A program made the translations under genes and the position numbers. Shown here piece by piece: positions 59,186 to 64,000 of a stretch of 64,000 bases of DNA. The DNA lies in the NCBI GenBank assembly GCA_021018995.1, contig CM037586.1, forward strand, positions 154,988,060 through 155,052,059, given 5' to 3'. Within the stretch, counting starts at the first letter, position 1. Every line of letters begins with the position of its first letter. The DNA is from Chloranthus sessilifolius (lineage: Eukaryota > Streptophyta > Magnoliopsida > Chloranthales > Chloranthaceae). The notes beneath the pieces are model-generated. The model ran no database searches. It saw nothing but the letters and a program-made list of their open reading frames with translations, and was not told where the DNA came from.

Positions 59186-60476
59186 GGCTGCAATTAAACC
59201 CGACCAAATGCTAAATATGGCCTTTAAGCAGCACCTCAAGTCCTCCAACTTTTTTTTGGGGTCCTCCATTCTTGTATATTTTCATAGGTTATTAGTTAAT
59301 ATAATTTTCAATATACAAAAGTTTTCAATCAAATTAATGAGTTAGTTGGTTAACCCATTAATTTGAAAAAAATAAAAAAAAATTGAAAAATAAATTTTCA
59401 AAAAATATTTTTAAAAATTCGAAAAATAAATTTTAAACCCATAAGTTAAAGTTTGACGGTTTTCATTAATTCACATTTCACGATTCAAAATATACACGGT
59501 GGAAATGAGTTTTTAATTATTTTTTTTTCAAAGATAATCTAAGCAATGCACCCAAGGTCCACGTGGCACTCAAAAAGTGTTTTGAGTGCCACATGGAGCT
59601 CCACGTGGAAGGTTGGAGGACGGAGGCCTCTTCCATATATCCATATATATATATATATACATATAAAATTTCTTATTAAATGACCAACTTAAAACAACAA
59701 TCTCGTGCTCATTACAATTCAATTTTTCACAGATAACCTATCAGTTTGGATCTACTTGATGAAAACTATTCAATAAACCTATTTATAGAACCTTTTAAGA
59801 AAGTAAAGTATTAAAAAATTGAAGAAAAGATTCAAGAACAATTAAAGTGCTAAAAAAGGTCACAGTGTTATTAGTTGGGTTACTCGATCCGTGAGGTACG
59901 CTCTACTATTTAGCTTTTTTTTTTTTGGGTTTTATTTTCCTTTAATATATATTTTTGTTAACTTGTTAGTTGTATATTTTAATTATAAATAATATAATAG
60001 AATATGCAAATATTTGTAATCTATGAGAAATTATGATGACAAATTTCAATTTCAACAATATTTCGATATTTCGAACTAATTTCAAAAAGTTTCAAAAAAA
60101 AATTTGGGGCATACAAAAAATATTATATAAAAATTATATTTAATATTTATAAAATTTTATTTATTATGCAAAAAATGAATAAAATTAAAAGAAAACTCAT
60201 TAAATTTGATAAAATTTCATTAATTTTACAAAAATTAATGAAATTTGGCGATTTCAAAGAAATCATCGAAATTACACTGAAATTACATCCAACTTCAATT
60301 TCGCTAAATTTCCATGAAAATTTGGAAAATATTGAAAAATTTTGTTAGCATGGGCGATTTGAGTAGTGTTTTATTTATTAAAAAAAATTTTGTGACAATT
60401 TTTTTTTGGATTAATATAAAGGAGGCCCCATTTGAGAAACTCACCTTAGGCCTCAAAAAATTTAGAGAGAGCCCTG
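59186..60476. mobile_element. hAT-like element, diverged third family member
   Basis: Shares with 28306-30170 and 43331-45341 the internal blocks AATATAATTTTCAATAT, GATAACCTATCAGTTTGG and a right side of GGCCCCA...CCTTAGGCC. Candidate ends AGGGCTGC (59186) and GAGCCCT (60476) are short and no TSD was found. A CATAGT-type MITE (about 60028-60350) sits at the same relative site as in the 43-kb member. Confidence 0.5.
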
Positions 60477-60627
60477 ACATTAAGTATCATGTGAGTTACT
60501 AGTTTTACAAGTGTCCTGTGGAATAAAAACTTAACTTTGGATTTAAAACATAAAACAAGCATAAATTGTTTGAAATGTAATTAATATGGATATTTAATAT
60601 ATGGTGGTTTGTGGGGTTAGTAGCAAT

Positions 60628-60838
60628 CATGGATCAAAATGCTGAAAAATCGGTACGTATCGTCCGATCAAAAAATCGGTATGTATCGGACGATATCGAT
60701 CTGTATCAAACAATATATCATTTTATACATATTATATATTTTAACGATACAGTACATTTAATGTACTATATCGTTCACGTTCGATACCGATATATATCAT
60801 CCGATATGTATCAATATCGAACGATATTTTAATCCATC
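60628..60838. mobile_element. TATCGG-palindrome MITE copy
   Basis: The ends CATGGATCAAAAT and ATTTTAATCCATC are inverted. Octamers GTAGCAAT and GTATCAAC agree at 6 of 8. The interior has GTACGTATCGTCCGAT and GGTATGTATCGGACG. Fourth member of the family. Confidence 0.7.
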
Positions 60839-61019
60839 GTATCAACTCCTTTTTTTTTTTTAGGGTGTCTTTATTTGATTCAAAGAAGTAACATTTAATA
60901 CCGTGAAAATTGGGCTAAGAATGGAGGCATCCCTCTATTGGGGAATCGTAAGATTCTCATATTTCTTAAGCAACAATGGAGTATGACTGGAAATCTGATC
61001 TAACCATTGCTCTCCCTTC

Positions 61020-61022
<3 letters not shown>

Positions 61023-61081
<59 letters not shown>
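61023..61081. repeat. TA microsatellite
   Basis: Pure TA run about 1 kb upstream of the MAP65 start. A Tyr-Ile repeat frame on the minus strand is an artefact. Confidence 0.95.
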
Positions 61082-61084
<3 letters not shown>

Positions 61085-61389
61085 TAGGTCACCCTTAGCA
61101 TTATTTATCAATTTTTTTTTTTTACATTTGTTGATATCTTTCTTTTTCTCGACTGTGACTTGCATACGGCACCAAACGACGTAACTTTTTCTCGTTTTAC
61201 GGCATCATTTCCTTCTCAGAAAAAACTCAGTTATTAGACGCATATATTTCTGGTAAGACATGCAATATTTATAACCGTAGATAAAATAGGGTTACGGAAA
61301 CCGACAAGGAACGATTACTCTTACTTTCTTTGTGTGCGTGTATGTGTGAGTTAAAAAGACACAGAGACACCGTAGCTCCGCAATAGTTA

Positions 61390-61951
61390 CATTTAAATAT
61401 ATATACGGTTTACAAGCGATCTGCATCCTTCCCTACTGTGCCTTCAGAATTCATCGCTCACTCTAATTTCACTCTTCACTCTCACAGTCTCACTATCCAC
61501 ATCGTTAGTCTCCATCGCAAACCCTAATACCCCATTTCTCTCATTTTACTGCTTCTTACATCTCTCTAATGGCGATTTTTTACTGAAATTTTCCCTAACC
61601 TCCCTCTGTTTCTTCAGCATTCCATTTCCCAACACCAGAAACCCTGATATTCTCCTCTCTCCATGTCTCTGTTTCGTCTTATAATATCTTATTAGCTCTT
61701 TAATGGCGTTTTCTCGCTTCAAATCTCCAGATCTGATGTTGTCTTTCTTTGCATGGCCGAAGCTATTAATGCAGCTTATCTCCTTCCCTTTTTGACTTTA
61801 TTACATCCCACCTTTGTTGCTTCTCTGTCTTTGTCTTTTGGCTTAAAAAATTTCTGTTCCGAGAGAGGGCTTTGAAACCGGTATTGTTCTCTTTTTTCTC
61901 GGGAGTTCGTGGAGAACTAGGGTTTACTTTTCGTTTCTTTTGGGTGTCTTG

Positions 61952-61983
<32 letters not shown>
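61390..61983 (+). promoter_or_regulatory. MAP65 promoter and 5' leader
   Basis: A TATA-like TTAAATATATATACGG lies at about 61393-61408, followed by CT-rich DNA (CTCACTCTAATTTC, CACTCTCACAGTCTC) typical of plant transcription starts and leaders. An AG microsatellite (61956-61983) directly abuts the ATG. The pyrimidine-rich TTGGGTGTCTTGTTGCAG just before it could be the acceptor of a 5'-UTR intron; its donor was not identified. Confidence 0.5.
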
Positions 61984-61988
<5 letters not shown>

Positions 61989-62073
61989 GGATTCCATACA
62001 AATGCAGATGCTAGGGAGCCCAAGAAGTGTTCTGATGGAGACTACTTGCGGTGCTTTACTCAGAGAACTCCAG
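61984..62073 (+). CDS. MAP65 exon 1 (30 codons)
   Basis: Encodes MADSIQMQMLGSPRSVL and then METTCGALLRELQ. The donor is CTCCAG|GTTCAT. Confidence 0.88.
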
Positions 62074-62501
62074 GTTCATTTCTTCTTCTTCCTCTTCTTC
62101 TTGTTGCTTTTGAGACTACTTTTATATTGTAGTATTCAAGAATTAGAGAAGAGAGTTCTGGGTTGAAATTTCTGATTTTTTTTATTCCGTGATGTATTTT
62201 GAAGAAATAGTATTTCTTCTCTCTCAAAAATCAAAATAAAAAAAGCTGAGTTTTCAAGAAATTAAAATTGTTTTGGGTATTACTGTGAGAACAGCACATA
62301 TGGATTGAAATAGGGGAGAGCGAAGCGGACAAGGACCGCATGCTGATGGAATTAGAGAAGGAGTGCTTGGAGGTGTACCGGAGGAAGGTCGACGAAGCAA
62401 GTCAAGCCAAGGCACGCCTTCATCAATCTGTTGTATCCAAAGAAGCCGAACTTACTACTCTAATGGCCTCTCTCGGTGAACTCACTCTTCATTCCCACCA
62501 G
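61984..62501 (+). CDS. MAP65 family microtubule-associated protein, N-terminal two exons
   Basis: Exon 1 (61984-62073) and exon 2 (62295-62501) join in phase 0 across a 221-nt GT-AG intron to give 99 residues. Conserved MAP65/PRC1/Ase1 N-terminal blocks are METTCGALLRELQ (residues 18-30), then IWIEIGESEADKDRM, LEKECLEVYRRKVDEAS and KEAELTTLMASLGE. MAP65 proteins form antiparallel dimers through the N-terminal coiled coil and cross-link microtubules in cortical arrays, the preprophase band and the phragmoplast. The microtubule-binding spectrin-like domain would be further downstream, beyond base 64000. The ATG was chosen because it opens the frame directly after the leader; Met18 (METT) is an alternative start. 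The isoform class cannot be told from 99 residues. The full protein is usually 550-700 residues. Confidence 0.9.
62295..62501 (+). CDS. MAP65 exon 2 (69 codons)
   Basis: Acceptor GAGAACAG opens CAC ATA TGG, encoding HIWIEIGES. The exon ends HSHQ at donor CACCAG|GTTTCT. Its charged heptad pattern fits the dimerising coiled coil. Confidence 0.9.
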
Positions 62502-64000
62502 GTTTCTTCTTCTTTTTTTTTTTTTCCTTCATCACCCTAAAAGATTTGAATACTCTTTTTTTTCCTGTCAATTTGTTTGAATCACAACTACAGTTCATCA
62601 ATTTTGACTGATTTGAGTTTTTTAATTGAGAAAGATGTGTTAATTGATTGATAATATGACGCTTAATTTTGTTATTTGGGCTATTTATTTCTCATAAGTA
62701 GGCTATTCCCTTTTGTTTAAATTTAAAATACGATAAATTAGCATTTTTAGTTATTCAAGAATCCTGGAGTTAAAACTCAAAAATCCGATATCTATCAGAT
62801 AGGGAGAAGTGAGATGCGAGACATCTCCGTGATACGGCGTGAAATGAAAAGTAGATTTTAAATGATTTTACACCATTAAACTAAACGTTTGATCTTACAC
62901 CATTAAAGTATACTTCACTGTTATGCCACATGGCCCGTATCTGTGAGCGATCTAAATATTCTAAGTGGTTGTCCATCATTGGAACATATCTCAGTTAAGG
63001 AATCACACCTATAAGAGGATGCAAAACGTCCGATCGATGAGCTTCAGTATTAACCATTAAAAAATTAGAACAATAGCAGATATTAGAGTGCACAGATTTG
63101 GACAGCATGGTAGTCATTCACAGGCTCATCACATAGATTGTGGATACAGCCTAGGATTGTATCAGAATAGTACATGGGGTGAGTCAATACTGCCAGTTGT
63201 ACAAAAGCGACGATTCTTTTACTTTCATTCGCGAACTAATTTAACATCCTACACAGACTCATCTTAAAAAGGTGATTTTCTCTCCAGCGTTTCAGGGCGA
63301 GACGTGCTACATTTATGATCTCGCCCAGCTTGAGACGCGAAACGTATAGCCCGAGACCATATTCCCAATCGTCTCCCTAGCGTTCGATCCATGTTCACAT
63401 ACTCAATTGAGTGTTTGCAGAAGCATGCTTTAGCATCACATGAGTGTTTGGACTGAGTACAAGATTGAATAAATTAAGCGATTTTCATTCAAATATGATT
63501 TAGTTTTAGATGACATACCTCATGTTTTGAGACCATCAGCATATTTTCATAATCATTTCTAGCCAATGACCATTGACTGTATTACTAACAGGAAAGATTT
63601 GGTCCTCCTCTGAGTTACATTGTTTAATATCTTGACGGAAGTTAGTGAAGTTAACTCTGCTACAGTGGCTCATCATGTATATAGGTTGGAAAATTTTTAA
63701 TGTCCATTTCTTTCGATGCTTTTCTTGGTCAGACGATGAATACTGAGGTGGGAGCATGTCTTTTGATCTATGCAGCAAAATTTCTTATTGTCCTCTTCTC
63801 TTTACTTTTTTTTTTTTCTTTTTTTTTCACACTAATAGAATTGTGATATAGGTTTAAAGTGTATGTGTATTTAATTGTGGGTTTAATCCCATGTTTTCCT
63901 TTAATGAATTTTGTATGTTGTTGCTTCTCTATATAAGGAGCCGATGTTCTCATTGTAAATCTTCTAATATAGAAGCAATGTAGTCCATTAGTGTCTCTCT
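62502..64000 (+). other. MAP65 intron 2, continuing past the window
   Basis: I looked for the next MAP65 exon (a Leu/Lys/Glu-rich coiled-coil segment after the LGE motif) and saw none, so the intron is at least 1.5 kb. The sequence is AT-rich, with a T-rich tract near 63805-63830. Candidate acceptor-like sites at about 63590 and 63775 open no recognisable family sequence. Confidence 0.6.

Noticed and set aside
63500-64000. Third MAP65 exon
   Set aside because: Acceptor-like CAG sites exist but the following frames lack the expected coiled-coil sequence and soon hit stops.

Overview
This is flowering-plant nuclear DNA: AT-rich, with spliced GT-AG genes, plant-type LTR retrotransposons, tRNA-derived SINEs, many MITEs and long TA and GA microsatellites. 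The repeats do not identify the species. No bacterial operon, CRISPR array or viral genome is present. Only two host genes can be supported, both partial.

Left part (1-22129, + strand): the 3' portion of a cyclin-J18-like gene (CYCJ18 family). Six exons join in one reading frame (1985-2083, 2188-2205, 2272-2342, 4259-4385, 4505-4565, 21999-22129) and encode 168 residues plus a stop. The N-terminal exons must lie upstream of base 1. One exon is only 18 nt, one intron uses a GC donor, and the last intron is about 17.4 kb because it has collected a SINE with a TRIM inside it, a palindromic MITE, a hAT-like element, an antisense LINE, a Ty1-copia element without its integrase core, and a second SINE.

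Middle part (22130 to about 61300): roughly 39 kb with no recognisable host gene. From left to right it holds a Tekay/Del-type Ty3-gypsy deletion derivative with a 4-kb LTR and target-site duplications (TSDs); a hAT family with GGCC-rich ends; a second hAT-like element carrying a nested MITE; SINEs, a LINE tail and a second TRIM family on both strands; a 2889-bp tandem duplication (44885-50662); a hAT-like element inserted into a SINE promoter box; and foldback repeats and microsatellites. TSDs let many of these elements be bounded to the base.

Right end (about 61390-64000, + strand): promoter, 5' leader and first two coding exons of a MAP65 (PRC1/Ase1-type) microtubule-bundling protein. The gene continues beyond the window.

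Both genes are cell-cycle or cytoskeleton related, but they are far apart and nothing suggests a functional cluster. The most notable observations are the cyclin gene architecture, the dated order of nested insertions, the two related palindromic MITE families, and the 2.9-kb duplication whose breakpoints lie inside two different hAT elements. No clearly new biochemical system was found.
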